Source: UMGS172 sp045578845
GTDB lineage: Bacteria; Bacillota; Clostridia; Oscillospirales; Acutalibacteraceae
Direction: 5' to 3'
Assembly (NCBI GenBank): GCA_045578845.1
Contig: JAZNLA010000070.1
Location: 15,024-79,023 of the forward strand
Length of the DNA stretch: 64,000 nucleotides
A program made the translations under genes and the position numbers. The notes below the pieces were generated by a model. That model did no database searches. It was given only the letters and a program-made list of their open reading frames with translations, and was not told where the DNA came from. Shown in pieces: positions 41,587-51,719 of this stretch (positions are counted from its first letter, which is position 1; every line of letters starts with the position of its first letter).

Positions 41587-42476
41587 TTATTTAACTCCCA
41601 CTGTTTTATATTTTTTAAACTGTTATACATTTGAACATAATTGTCATGTCGGCTTTTGGAAATTTTACCGTTATTTACATCATTTATAACCAAACAACCG
41701 AGTTCAGACGTATGACTGCAATCATTAAAACGGCATTTTCCGTTATGTCCTGTAAATTCTACAAAACAATACTTTAATAAATCTTTATCGTTAATTAAAA
41801 AATCGGTCAGTTCAAGCGACGAAAATCCCGGAGTATCGGCAACGTAACCGCCGTCAATTTTAAAAAGTTCAACCTGTCTTGTTGTATGTCTGCCCCGCCC
41901 TAATTTTTCACTGACTTCTCCTACATTTAATGAAACATTAGGTAACAGTCTGTTTAAAAGGCTTGTTTTACCTACACCAGAATTACCTGAAAAAGCCGAT
42001 AAAGAGTTTGAAAGTTCAGATATTATAGCATCAACACCGTCACCGTTTTCGGCAGAAACCGTAAAAACTTTGCATCCTATATTTTCATAGGTTTTAGGTA
42101 AATCGCCAAAATCTCCGAGGTCGGCCTTATTAAACACAATAATAGGCGTAACCGACAGATGCTCGGCTATGGCTATCATTCTGTCAATAAGTAATGTATT
42201 TACTTCGGGTGTAGAAAAAGAAGAAACAATAAAAAGTTTATCTAAATTTGCAAGCGGCGGTCTGATAAGAAAATTTTTACGTTCTTTTATTGTTTCAACT
42301 GTTCCCTTATCACCGTTAAGTGATATTTCTACAATATCACCAGCAACAGGTGTTATTTTTTCTTTTCTGAAAACACCGCGGGGTTTACATTCATATACCG
42401 TATTGCCGGCTTCTACATAGCAGAAGCCGGCAATAGATTTTACAATAATACCCGTCATTAAATTAACGTTTTCCAT
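41583..42476 (-). CDS. rsgA: Ribosome small subunit-dependent GTPase RsgA
   Basis: Late 30S ribosome assembly GTPase with a circularly permuted G domain. After an OB fold (1-65) come G4 NKADL, G1 GNSGVGKTSLLNRL and G3 DTPGFSSLEL. The C-terminal zinc finger supplies C/H ligands (CRFNDCSHTSELGC). Located 2 bases after prkC. Confidence 0.95.
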   Translation of the reverse strand: MENVNLMTGIIVKSIAGFCYVEAGNTVYECKPRGVFRKEKITPVAGDIVEISLNGDKGTVETIKERKNFLIRPPLANLDKLFIVSSFSTPEVNTLLIDRMIAIAEHLSVTPIIVFNKADLGDFGDLPKTYENIGCKVFTVSAENGDGVDAIISELSNSLSAFSGNSGVGKTSLLNRLLPNVSLNVGEVSEKLGRGRHTTRQVELFKIDGGYVADTPGFSSLELTDFLINDKDLLKYCFVEFTGHNGKCRFNDCSHTSELGCLVINDVNNGKISKSRHDNYVQMYNSLKNIKQWELNK

Positions 42477-42478
42477 AA

Positions 42479-44536
42479 TCAGTCAATACCGCCGGTCGGC
42501 TCACTGCTACTGTCACTACTGCCGGCTTCGCTACTGTTATCATTATCTGTTTCTTCAATAAGCATAGAGTCATTGATATTTTCGTTTGTAAGTGTAGGTT
42601 TACCATTTGCCATATCTATACTGTATACAAATGCATTTTCAAGAACTTCATTTTTATCAGTAAACTTAATGTTTATAACAACATTGGTTTTGTTATTTTT
42701 AGAAGTAATGTCAAATGACCATGGTGTTTCAATGGCGTTAGCGTCAAATTCCGGTGTTTCTACACTTTTTATACCGCCGACATAGACTGACAAGGTCATA
42801 TCCTTATATTCGTCTTTAAAGTTCTTGGGGAGTTTATCCAGAGTGAGTTTATAATTGTAAGAAATTTCACCAGTACTTACCGAAAGGTCAACTGCAGTAC
42901 CTTTTGCTATTGTACTATTGGTACTAGGATTAGGTTTCTGTTCAACTACAATACCTTTACTTTTAGTACTGTCAACCTCTTTAATATCACCAATTTTAAG
43001 TCCCATTTCTTCTATTTTTTTCTTGGCGGTTTCAAGGTTTAAACCTGTAAGGTCTTTATATGATACATACACAACTTCGGGACCTAAACTTACATGAACA
43101 TCAATCGTGGAGCCTGAGGCGACATTACCGCTTTCAGGGTTTGTCTTGATAACATGGTCAGCAGCAATATTTTTATCGGTTTGATAAATAATATTCCACA
43201 GCAAATTTTTAGATTTCAGTACCTGTTTGGCGGTGGTGAGGTCAAGATTTGTGATATTCGGAATTTCTTGTAATTCAGGACCTTGACTTATAGTAATAGT
43301 AATTTTCTGTGTTTTTTTAATTTTTCTGCTTTGCTGAATACTCTGACTTAAAATTGTACCGTAAGGTTTCTCAGATGTTTGCCATTTTAAATCAATATTA
43401 AGGTCAGAATAGTTTTCTTGTAAAGTTTCATAAGTTTGACCTACAAATTGAGGAACAATTATAGAATCAGTACTGTCGTTTAATACAAATTTCCAAATAA
43501 CTATACCTAAAACAATAGCGGCAATAATGAATGCAACCGCAATACCTGCTAAAATGGGGATTACGGGAGATTTTTCATCTTCATCATCATATTCTTCGTC
43601 AACATAAATTTCCTCAGCAGTTTTTGCATCTGCAACAGGAACGTTTACTGCATCAACAAATCTTGTAGGTTCGTTATCGACAAAATATGTGTATTCAAAA
43701 ACAGTGTCGGGACTTCTGCGGAACTCTTCCAAATCACGAAGCATTTCAGCAGCCGATTTATAACGTCTTGCAATATCTTTCTGCATTGCATGCATGGTAA
43801 TTTGCTCAAGACCTACCGGTATCGTGTTGTTGATATCTCTAGGAAGTACGGGGTCTTGCTGAAGTTGCATAATGGCAACCGAAACAGCACTTTCAGCCTC
43901 AAACGGCAGTTTACCGGTCAGCATTTCATAAAGCATAACGCCGACAGAATATATATCTGCTTTTTCGTCGGTTTGGATACCTCTTGCCTGTTCGGGACTT
44001 ATATAATGAACTGAACCGATAGCCTTATCAGTCATGGTTTTATGTTCACTTCTTGCAAAACGGGCAATACCAAAGTCGGTAACTTTAATGGTACCGTCGG
44101 ATAACAACATAATATTTTGAGGTTTTACATCGCGGTGAACAATGCCTTTATCATGAGCATGTTGTAAAGCACGAAGTACCTGGATTGTAAGATAAACAGC
44201 ATCTTTCCAACGAAGACTTCCCTGCTTATTGATATATTCCTTAAGGGTGATTCCGTCAACATACTCCATAACAATGTACTGTATAAGGTCACCGAAACTA
44301 ACATCGTAAACCTTAACAATGTTAGGGTGATTAAGAACGGCAATTGCTTTAGATTCATTTTTAAAGCGGGAAATAAATTCCTCGTTAGAGATAAACTCTT
44401 CCTTTAAAATCTTAACGGCAACTATTCTGTCTTCAATACAGTCATACGCTTTATAAACGACGGCCATGCCGCCGACACCTATAATATCGCGTATTTCATA
44501 TCTTCCGTCAAGTCGTTTTCCGACAAATCTATCCAT
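42479..44536 (-). CDS. prkC: Membrane Ser/Thr protein kinase with PASTA domains (PrkC/Stk1)
   Basis: A 685-residue kinase sensing peptidoglycan fragments in known relatives. The kinase domain (about 10-270) has the Gly-rich loop GVGGMAVVYKA, Lys in VAVKIL, catalytic HRDVKPQN, DFGIAR and the SPEQARG activation segment. A single membrane helix lies near 330-355, then three PASTA repeats (about 362-565), then a Ser/Asp-rich tail ending in Gly-Gly-Ile-Asp. Adjacent to its phosphatase prpC and to rsgA, a known substrate in Bacillus. Confidence 0.95.
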   Translation of the reverse strand: MDRFVGKRLDGRYEIRDIIGVGGMAVVYKAYDCIEDRIVAVKILKEEFISNEEFISRFKNESKAIAVLNHPNIVKVYDVSFGDLIQYIVMEYVDGITLKEYINKQGSLRWKDAVYLTIQVLRALQHAHDKGIVHRDVKPQNIMLLSDGTIKVTDFGIARFARSEHKTMTDKAIGSVHYISPEQARGIQTDEKADIYSVGVMLYEMLTGKLPFEAESAVSVAIMQLQQDPVLPRDINNTIPVGLEQITMHAMQKDIARRYKSAAEMLRDLEEFRRSPDTVFEYTYFVDNEPTRFVDAVNVPVADAKTAEEIYVDEEYDDEDEKSPVIPILAGIAVAFIIAAIVLGIVIWKFVLNDSTDSIIVPQFVGQTYETLQENYSDLNIDLKWQTSEKPYGTILSQSIQQSRKIKKTQKITITISQGPELQEIPNITNLDLTTAKQVLKSKNLLWNIIYQTDKNIAADHVIKTNPESGNVASGSTIDVHVSLGPEVVYVSYKDLTGLNLETAKKKIEEMGLKIGDIKEVDSTKSKGIVVEQKPNPSTNSTIAKGTAVDLSVSTGEISYNYKLTLDKLPKNFKDEYKDMTLSVYVGGIKSVETPEFDANAIETPWSFDITSKNNKTNVVINIKFTDKNEVLENAFVYSIDMANGKPTLTNENINDSMLIEETDNDNSSEAGSSDSSSEPTGGID

Positions 44537-44571
44537 AATTCAACTTCCAATCTTTAAGTAATTGTTGTTAA

Positions 44572-45300
44572 TTATATATTATCAATAACTACGGCAGTTA
44601 TATTATCGCCGCCGCCGTTATTATTAGCAAGTTGCACCAACTCTTCTGCTTGGTTATTATCACTGTTTGATAGTGTTAGAACAATATCATTGATATCGAC
44701 ATAGTTTGTAAGTCCGTCGGTACACATAAGTACCTTATCATCAGTTATAAGGTCAACGGCGGTATAATCAGCCGAAATATTTTCATCAACGCCAAGTGCT
44801 CTTGTTATTACATTTTTTCTTGGATGGAAACGTGCTTCATCTACCGATAATTTACCGCTTTCAATCATGTTTTGAACGATTGAATGGTCGCGAGTAATTT
44901 GATTTAAATTGCCGTTTGAAAGAATATATGCACGGCTGTCACCGGCGTGAATAAAGTATGCTGTCTTATTAATGATAAGACAGGCAACTATTGTAGTACC
45001 CATTCCGCTTAAATCACTGCTTTCGCGTGATTTATCAAATACCCTTACATTAGCGGCACTGACAGCAGAGTCAAGTAAATTTCTTATAGAATTTTCACTC
45101 ATACCGTTGCGGTAGCCCGATTTTAAAGATGCGGAAAAATAATCAACTGCAAGTCGGCTTGCGACGTTTCCGCCGTTTGCACCGCCCATTCCGTCACAAA
45201 CAACAGCCCATATGCTGCCGTCGTCAAAATTTCCGGTCATAAAAGCATCTTGGTTACTGCTTCGTACTAATCCTTTATCCGAGAAAAACTTAATGTTCAT
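44572..45300 (-). CDS. prpC: PP2C-family protein phosphatase (PrpC/Stp)
   Basis: Dephosphorylates PrkC substrates. Metal-binding motifs DKGLVRSSNQDAF, VCDGMGGANGG, HAGDSRAYI, TRDHS and CTDGLTNYV are all present. I use the ATG at 45300 after AAAGGGGG; an upstream GTG at 45309 lies inside that site. Length about 242 residues is typical. Confidence 0.95.
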   Translation of the reverse strand: MNIKFFSDKGLVRSSNQDAFMTGNFDDGSIWAVVCDGMGGANGGNVASRLAVDYFSASLKSGYRNGMSENSIRNLLDSAVSAANVRVFDKSRESSDLSGMGTTIVACLIINKTAYFIHAGDSRAYILSNGNLNQITRDHSIVQNMIESGKLSVDEARFHPRKNVITRALGVDENISADYTAVDLITDDKVLMCTDGLTNYVDINDIVLTLSNSDNNQAEELVQLANNNGGGDNITAVVIDNI

Positions 45301-45321
45301 TTTCCGCACCCCCTTTTTTAT

Positions 45322-46353
45322 TTAGTTATTTATCTCTTTACCTCGAAGTTGTCCGCATGAAGCGTCAATATCCGAGCCTAATGTACGTCTTATAGTAGTA
45401 TTTATGCCGTAAGAATTTAAAGTATTGCAAAAATGCTCAATCTTTGCTCGGTCAGGTTTTTTGTATGTGTTTTCTTTAACAGGATTGGCAGGTATTAGAT
45501 TTACATGGCATAACATACCTTTAAGCAAACCTGCCAGTTGCTTGGCACAATCGTCACTGTTGTTTAATCCGTCGATAACGGCATACTCAAATGAAATCCT
45601 GCGACCGGTAACACTAATATAATCCTTACATGCTTTAATAAGTTCTGCTATATTCCAACTTCGGTTTACCTTCATAATAGAACTTCTTATTTGGTCGTTC
45701 GGTGCATGAAGTGAAATCGACAGTGTAAGCGGAAAATTATACTCAGCAAGTTTATAAATACCCGGTACAACACCTGATGTTGACAGCGAAATATGCCTCA
45801 TTCCGATATTTAAACCTTTTTCATCGGTAACAAGTTTTAAAAATCTCACTACATTATCAAGGTTATCCATTGGTTCGCCCATACCCATAAGAACAATATT
45901 AGAAATTTTAATTCCTTTATCCTTTTGAGCAGTGGTGATTTGAGCAAGCATTTCAGAGGCAGTTAAATTTCGTGTCAGTCCGTTTAAACCTGAGGCACAA
46001 AAACTGCAACCCATTCGGCAACCGACCTGAGTAGAAATACAAATGGAATATCCATGATTATACTTCATAAGTACGGATTCCACCAATTCCCCATCATGCA
46101 TCTCATACAAGTATTTTACAGTATCATCTACCTTGGATTCAAGTCTTTTTTTGACATTTGCGGTTACAATATAGTAACCTTCTGCTAATTTTTGACGAAA
46201 ATTAGCAGGAATATTGCTCATTTCGCTGAAATCTTCAATTCCTTTTTGTAACCAAGAGAAAATTTGACCCGCTCTAAACATAGGTTGACAGTTTTTAGTT
46301 ACTATTTCGGTTATTTCGTCAAAATACAAAGACCTTATATCAATTTTATTCAC
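45322..46353 (-). CDS. rlmN: Dual-specificity RNA methyltransferase RlmN
   Basis: Radical-SAM enzyme that adds C2 methyl to A2503 of 23S rRNA and A37 of some tRNAs. The [4Fe-4S] motif CRMGCSFCASG, GMGEPMDN and the methyl-carrying Cys in GSDIDASCGQLRG are present. GTG start at 46353 with GAAAGGA upstream, overlapping the rsmB stop by 8 bases; a frame open to 46401 lies within rsmB. Confidence 0.95.
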   Translation of the reverse strand: MNKIDIRSLYFDEITEIVTKNCQPMFRAGQIFSWLQKGIEDFSEMSNIPANFRQKLAEGYYIVTANVKKRLESKVDDTVKYLYEMHDGELVESVLMKYNHGYSICISTQVGCRMGCSFCASGLNGLTRNLTASEMLAQITTAQKDKGIKISNIVLMGMGEPMDNLDNVVRFLKLVTDEKGLNIGMRHISLSTSGVVPGIYKLAEYNFPLTLSISLHAPNDQIRSSIMKVNRSWNIAELIKACKDYISVTGRRISFEYAVIDGLNNSDDCAKQLAGLLKGMLCHVNLIPANPVKENTYKKPDRAKIEHFCNTLNSYGINTTIRRTLGSDIDASCGQLRGKEINN

Positions 46354-47626
46354 AAGTTGTCCTTTCCATGATTGAAAAATAAAATCCGTCAGTGTTATCA
46401 TTTTGAGGCATTAATGTTCGTTCTTCTTCTAATTTAAATTCACTATGAGAACTTAAGAACTTAGCAACAACATCACTGTTTTCTGCGTTTCTTAAAGTAC
46501 AGGTGGAATACATGATTTTACCGTTAGGTTTTAAGTATTTAACCGATGTTTCAAGTATTTTTAACTGTAATTCAGGCAACGAATCATAATCATTTATACT
46601 TTTATATTTAATTTCGGGTTTACGGCGGATAACACCGAGTCCCGAACATGGTACATCACATATTATTCGGTCAAATAACCCTAAATTCGGGTTATATACA
46701 CTCGCATCATTTACTATTGATTTAATATTAAAAAAACCTAATCTTTTGGCACCGTTGTGTACAAGCCCTACCCTTTTTTCGTATATATCGCATGATGTAA
46801 CACTTCCTGTACCGTTTAGTAAACAAGCGGCAGTAAAACTTTTACCGCCCGGTGCCGAACAGACGTCTAAAACCGACATATTAGTGCCTATATAAAGAGA
46901 ATTTACGGCAATTTGTGATGCTTTATCTTGAATGAAAAATAAGCCGTCTTTAAATTCTTTTGATTTTAGTGCCAAGCCGACATTTTCTACCCAAAATGCA
47001 CCTTTAAGTTCTATAGCCTCACATATAACACCCTGCGATTTTAAAGAAGATAAAAGCACTTCAGTATCGGTTTTTATATTATTTACCCTCGCGTATGTTA
47101 CGGGAGAGTTTAAAGATTCCTCTAAAAATTTTATTGCCTCGGTTTCAGAATAATCGGTTTTTAGTGATTTGATGATTTCCTTAGGACATGAATATTTAAT
47201 GCTTTCGTCTGCATTATCAATATTTTTAAGTATCAATTCCTTGTTATTTGATACATTTCTTAATACGGCATTAACAAAACCTGCCGCAAAGCGTTGCTTG
47301 GAATTTTTTACTATATTAACCGATTCATTAACTGCCGCTGACGAAGGAACTTTGTCCATATAAAGTATTTGATAAATCCCTGTTTTAAGCAAAGCAGATA
47401 CAAACGGATGAAGTTTTGATTTACCGCTTTTAGAGTAGGTTTCTATAACATAATCTAAGGTGATTTTACGCTGTAGACACCCGTATATCAGTAAAGTTGC
47501 AAACGCAGAGTCTTTTGTGTCTAACTCTGCTTCTTTTATTTTAATGTCAGCAGTAATATTTGAATAACTTTTATTTCGTTCAATATCGGCAATAACCTTT
47601 ACCGCTATACTTCTTGCGTTTTTCAA
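46346..47626 (-). CDS. rsmB: 16S rRNA m5C967 methyltransferase RsmB
   Basis: Methylates C967 of 16S rRNA. The N-terminal NusB-like helical domain (1-150) is followed by a Rossmann domain with VCSAPGGKSF, DVPCSGLGV and the catalytic TCTLRNAEN. The start overlaps fmt by four bases. Confidence 0.95.
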   Translation of the reverse strand: MKNARSIAVKVIADIERNKSYSNITADIKIKEAELDTKDSAFATLLIYGCLQRKITLDYVIETYSKSGKSKLHPFVSALLKTGIYQILYMDKVPSSAAVNESVNIVKNSKQRFAAGFVNAVLRNVSNNKELILKNIDNADESIKYSCPKEIIKSLKTDYSETEAIKFLEESLNSPVTYARVNNIKTDTEVLLSSLKSQGVICEAIELKGAFWVENVGLALKSKEFKDGLFFIQDKASQIAVNSLYIGTNMSVLDVCSAPGGKSFTAACLLNGTGSVTSCDIYEKRVGLVHNGAKRLGFFNIKSIVNDASVYNPNLGLFDRIICDVPCSGLGVIRRKPEIKYKSINDYDSLPELQLKILETSVKYLKPNGKIMYSTCTLRNAENSDVVAKFLSSHSEFKLEEERTLMPQNDNTDGFYFSIMERTTCE

Positions 47627-48546
47627 AGCCTTGTACCTATTTCAACCGAGTGTCCATTAAGCAGTGCTTTAGAGGACATAACACCTTTGCCTTCGGGTTG
47701 AACTTCTAACAGTTTAAGTGAGGTACCGTCTCCGCAAGCAACGGTTAAGCCGCTTTTGTTTTCGATTACAGTGCCGGCACTACATTCCGTACTGTCGCCG
47801 ATTTCGGCTTTAATAATTTTAACCCTTAATCCGTCAAGATAAAAGTATGCCGACGGCCAAGGGGTAAATGCCCTTATTTTACAGTCGATTTTCTGAGCAG
47901 TATCTTTAAAATTGACAAGTCCCATTTCTTTTTTTATTATGGGTGCATAGGTTACACCGTCTTCGGGTTGCTTTTTCGGTGTGACAGTGCCTTTTTCGAG
48001 TGAGGTTACGGTATCAACCAATAATTTTGCACCGATTTCGGCTAAGCGGTCATGTAAAGTTTTGAAGTTATCTGTAGGCAAAATGGGTGTTTCTGCGGTA
48101 AGTAACATATCACCTGTATCCATACCCTCATCCATAAGCATGGTTGTAACACCTGTTTTTTTATCACCGCAGTAAATTGACCACTGTATGGGCGAAGCAC
48201 CTCTATACTTTGGCAGAAGTGATGCATGTCCGTTAACACAACCGTATTTAGGTAATTTTAAAATATTTTCGGGTAAAATTTTGCCGTAGGCTACAACCGC
48301 AATTAAATCGGGATTAAGCGATTTTAAAAGCAGGTTGGTTTCTTCTGTTTTAACCGATTTCGGTTGATATACATTAAGACCTAAACCCTCGGCAAACACC
48401 TTTACAGGTGGTTTTGTTAAGGCCATTTTCCTGCCCTGCGGTTTATCGGGTTGGGTAAATACACCGACAATTTCATGACCTGCCAAATGTAAAGCGTTAA
48501 GCGAATTTACAGCAAAATCGGGTGTTCCCATAAAAATAATTCTCAT
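47623..48546 (-). CDS. fmt: Methionyl-tRNA formyltransferase
   Basis: Formylates initiator Met-tRNA using 10-formyl-THF. MRIIFMGTPDFAV at the N-terminus, a formyl-binding loop GCVNGHASLLPKYRGASPI and MDEGMDTGDM are diagnostic. 307 residues, full length. It lies 17 bases after def, its natural functional partner. Confidence 0.97.
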   Translation of the reverse strand: MRIIFMGTPDFAVNSLNALHLAGHEIVGVFTQPDKPQGRKMALTKPPVKVFAEGLGLNVYQPKSVKTEETNLLLKSLNPDLIAVVAYGKILPENILKLPKYGCVNGHASLLPKYRGASPIQWSIYCGDKKTGVTTMLMDEGMDTGDMLLTAETPILPTDNFKTLHDRLAEIGAKLLVDTVTSLEKGTVTPKKQPEDGVTYAPIIKKEMGLVNFKDTAQKIDCKIRAFTPWPSAYFYLDGLRVKIIKAEIGDSTECSAGTVIENKSGLTVACGDGTSLKLLEVQPEGKGVMSSKALLNGHSVEIGTRL

Positions 48547-48563
48547 CTAAAACTACCTCAAAG

Positions 48564-49007
48564 TTATTTGTTAATAAGTTTATCTTTGTATAAAACACCG
48601 TTCAAATGGTCGATTTCATGACAAAAAGCACGTGCTTTGAGCCCTTCACCCGAAACTGTAAAAGTATTGCCTAATCTATCCTGTGCTTTAACGGTAACAT
48701 TCATGGGGCGGCGGGTATATCCTTGTTCATCAGGGCAAGAAAGACAGCCTTCTACCTCTTCTTGAACACCGCTTTCCTCTATGATAACGGGATTGACAAG
48801 TTCAATGACACCGTCACCTACATCAACAACACAAACTCTGCGTAAAATACCGACCTGAGGTGCGGCAAGACCGCAACCTTCGGCATCGTTCATGGTATCA
48901 ATCATATCGTCAAGTAAAATTGACAACTTTTCGTCAAAATTCAAAACACTGCGGGAAACCTTGCGAAGTACAGGGTCACCCTCGAGTACTATATTTCTTA
49001 GTGCCAT
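48564..49007 (-). CDS. def: Peptide deformylase
   Basis: Removes the N-formyl group from nascent proteins. The three metal-site motifs are intact: GCGLAAPQVG, EGCLSCP and HEIDHLNG. 147 residues. Lies between priA and fmt. Confidence 0.97.
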   Translation of the reverse strand: MALRNIVLEGDPVLRKVSRSVLNFDEKLSILLDDMIDTMNDAEGCGLAAPQVGILRRVCVVDVGDGVIELVNPVIIEESGVQEEVEGCLSCPDEQGYTRRPMNVTVKAQDRLGNTFTVSGEGLKARAFCHEIDHLNGVLYKDKLINK

Positions 49008-49018
49008 TTTAATCTCCT

Positions 49019-51472
49019 TTAAATTATACTGTCCGGATTTACATCAATAAACGAACTGACTTTTTTTGAAAAGTGAGAGTTCATATATAAAGCATATACT
49101 TCATTCAACATTTTTCTGAACTCAGCAGAATTTTTATATTTAATTATTAACTTATATCGGTACATATTATTCACTTTGGGTACCGCCGATGCAGTAGGAC
49201 CTAAGGTTACGATTTTAACAGCCTTGTAGTCACTTGTAACCGCTGTTTTAAGCAGTGTTACAAAAGATTTAGCCGCATTTTCGGTATAATGCCGGTCTGC
49301 ACCGCTAAAACAGATAGCGGCAATGTTACAGTAAGGCGGATAGGTCATAAGTTTGCGTGTTAAAATTTCAGTTTCATAAAATGTCTCATAGTCCTGCTTG
49401 GCAGCAAGTTCTATAATGCGGTTATCAGGCTCATTGGTCTGTATAACGGCAGTGCCTTTACTATCACCTCTGCCTGACCGACCGACAACCTGTGTAAGTA
49501 ACGAAAAGGTGCGTTCAAAACAGCGGTAATCACTGTTATGCATAGAGGAATCGGCATTTAAAACACCGACAACAGTTACTTTTGGAAAATCAAGACCTTT
49601 TGCAACCATTTGAGTGCCAAGTAAAATATCATATTCGCCGTTTGAAAAACTTTTTAAATGCTTTTCATAGTCGCTTCGCGTCATGGTACTGTCGGCATCC
49701 ATACGAAGTATTTTTGCTTCGGGAAAGAGTGCAGCCAGTTCGGTTTCGGCACGTTGAGTACCCAGTCCAGAATATTTCATTCGGTCACATCCGCAAACAG
49801 GACATTTGTCCACATACGGCACCGATTTTCCGCAATAATGACATAAAAGCCTATTGTTAGCCGAATGATAGGTCATGGAAATACTGCAGTTATCACAAGA
49901 TAACACGTTACCGCACTGAGGACATGAAACATATGTATTAAATCCTCGGCGGTTGAGCAGTAAAATTGCCTGTTTTTTAGACTTTAAACATTCATTTATG
50001 CGGTCATATAAAAGATTGCTGATAATACCGTTGTTACCCGCTTGCAATTCTTTACGCATATCGACAATTTCAACCTGCGGTAAATCGGCAGTACCGTAAC
50101 GTTCTCCGAGTTTAGAGAGTAAATATTTACCCGAAAGTGCCAAACTGTAACTTTCAAGCGACGGTGTCGCCGAAGAAAGTACCAATAATCCTTTGCTTTC
50201 GGCAATGCGATATTTTGCAATATCTCTTGCATGAAAATGCGGTGACATTTCGGATTTATAAGTATGTTCGTGCTCTTCGTCCATAATTATAAGACCAACA
50301 TCGGCAAACGGTGCAAAAACGGCAGAACGGGTGCCTACGGCAACCGAAACTTCTCCCCTTTTAACCCTTTTCCATTCGTCAAGCCGTTGTCCTTGTGACA
50401 TAGCACTGTGAAATACGGCAACTTTAGAGCCGAAACGGCGGTGGAAAACACCTAAAGTCTGAGGTGTTAAGGCGATTTCGGGCACCATAACAATAACGCC
50501 TCTGCCGCTGCTTGCAACCTCTTCACATAGTTTTAAAAAAACTTGAGTTTTGCCCGAACCTGTAACACCGTAAAGCAGTGCGGTAACACCCTTTTGTGAT
50601 TTATAGGCTTCAAGTAACTCATTATAAGACCTACTTTGAGTTTCAGTTAAATTGATTTTTGCAGTTTCTTTAATACCGACATTTTCGTAAGGATTGCGGT
50701 AATATTCCTGTTCAAATATTTCAACTACACCCTTTTTGGCAAGTCCGTTTGTGACAGCAGAAGTCAGACCAGTAAAATAACAAATTTCTTTTACAGAACA
50801 ACATCCGACTTCGTTTAAAACAGTAATAACCTGTTTTTGTTTGGGTGTTAACTTGATATTAGTGTCACTTGCGGCATCGGTTAACCTAACCATTTTTTGT
50901 GATGCATCACCGACACTTCGTACTGCATCACCGTATTTAACGGTAACGCCCTTTGAAACCAACCTTTCTAAAACACCGCAGTCATTTTTAAAACCTAAAG
51001 CGTTATAAATCGCATCTTTGCTTATAGCAGACGATACTGACCGCATATAATCGACAGTTTGCTTTTGCTCTTTAGTCAAACTATCATACATACTGTCGGC
51101 AGATTCGGTCAATGAATAGGTGTTTTTAACCTTAAAGTTTATTCCGGGCGGCAAAAGCACTCTGATAGCGTTATAAAGACTGCAAAATGTTTGAGACTTT
51201 ATATAATACGCTAATTTTAACATTTTTTCGTCTAAAACAGGTGTTTCATCAAGTACCGAAATAACATACTTTATCTTAGATGTCGGTGAATTATCCGAAA
51301 TTGCGATAATTATACCTGTTTTTCTTAAATTACCTTTACCGAAAGGTACCAAAACACGGCAACCGACATGTGCTTTAGTTCTTAGAAAATCAGGCACTAA
51401 ATAATCATATGGCTTGTCGGTTTGATAAACCGACTCATCGACAGCAACACTGACGATTAGGGTTTTATCCAC
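49019..51472 (-). CDS. priA: Primosomal replication restart helicase PriA
   Basis: Restarts stalled replication forks. The N-terminal DNA-binding domain shows TDKPYDYLVP; the helicase core has Walker A GVTGSGKTQ and DEEH, and a paired zinc-binding module (CPQCGNVLSCDNC ... CHYCG ... CPVCGC) near 540-585. The start is uncertain: an ATG at 51484 sits inside AAAAGGATG with no separate ribosome-binding site. I prefer the GTG at 51472, 11 bases after AAGGA. Confidence 0.93.
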   Translation of the reverse strand: MDKTLIVSVAVDESVYQTDKPYDYLVPDFLRTKAHVGCRVLVPFGKGNLRKTGIIIAISDNSPTSKIKYVISVLDETPVLDEKMLKLAYYIKSQTFCSLYNAIRVLLPPGINFKVKNTYSLTESADSMYDSLTKEQKQTVDYMRSVSSAISKDAIYNALGFKNDCGVLERLVSKGVTVKYGDAVRSVGDASQKMVRLTDAASDTNIKLTPKQKQVITVLNEVGCCSVKEICYFTGLTSAVTNGLAKKGVVEIFEQEYYRNPYENVGIKETAKINLTETQSRSYNELLEAYKSQKGVTALLYGVTGSGKTQVFLKLCEEVASSGRGVIVMVPEIALTPQTLGVFHRRFGSKVAVFHSAMSQGQRLDEWKRVKRGEVSVAVGTRSAVFAPFADVGLIIMDEEHEHTYKSEMSPHFHARDIAKYRIAESKGLLVLSSATPSLESYSLALSGKYLLSKLGERYGTADLPQVEIVDMRKELQAGNNGIISNLLYDRINECLKSKKQAILLLNRRGFNTYVSCPQCGNVLSCDNCSISMTYHSANNRLLCHYCGKSVPYVDKCPVCGCDRMKYSGLGTQRAETELAALFPEAKILRMDADSTMTRSDYEKHLKSFSNGEYDILLGTQMVAKGLDFPKVTVVGVLNADSSMHNSDYRCFERTFSLLTQVVGRSGRGDSKGTAVIQTNEPDNRIIELAAKQDYETFYETEILTRKLMTYPPYCNIAAICFSGADRHYTENAAKSFVTLLKTAVTSDYKAVKIVTLGPTASAVPKVNNMYRYKLIIKYKNSAEFRKMLNEVYALYMNSHFSKKVSSFIDVNPDSII

Positions 51473-51508
51473 AACAAGCCACATCCTTTTTTATAAATTT
51501 TTTTAAAT

Positions 51509-51688
51509 TTAATCGTCAATATCGGCAGACATTTCATTCATAGCAAGTGTAACGGGTTTTTCGGTGATTATAACACCGTCTTCATTTGCTTCTGAAGATA
51601 TTTCTCTTGCCTTTTTAGCAACATCTAAAACAAGTTTATAACGGCTGTCACTGTTTTTAATAAGTTTACCAATAGCGGGATTTAGCAT
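51509..51688 (-). CDS. rpoZ: RNA polymerase omega subunit
   Basis: A 59-residue omega subunit helping assemble RNA polymerase. It reads MLNPAIGKLIKNSDSRYKLV at the N-terminus, followed by LDVAKKAREI and ITEKPVTLAMNEM. This matches RpoZ, which usually begins with a Ser-Arg-Tyr segment and a VAKRARE helix. GGAGAATATATT precedes the ATG. In B. subtilis coaBC lies between rpoZ and priA; it is absent here. Confidence 0.93.
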   Translation of the reverse strand: MLNPAIGKLIKNSDSRYKLVLDVAKKAREISSEANEDGVIITEKPVTLAMNEMSADIDD

Positions 51689-51719
51689 AATATATTCTCC
51701 TTAAATTTGCCTTACGGCT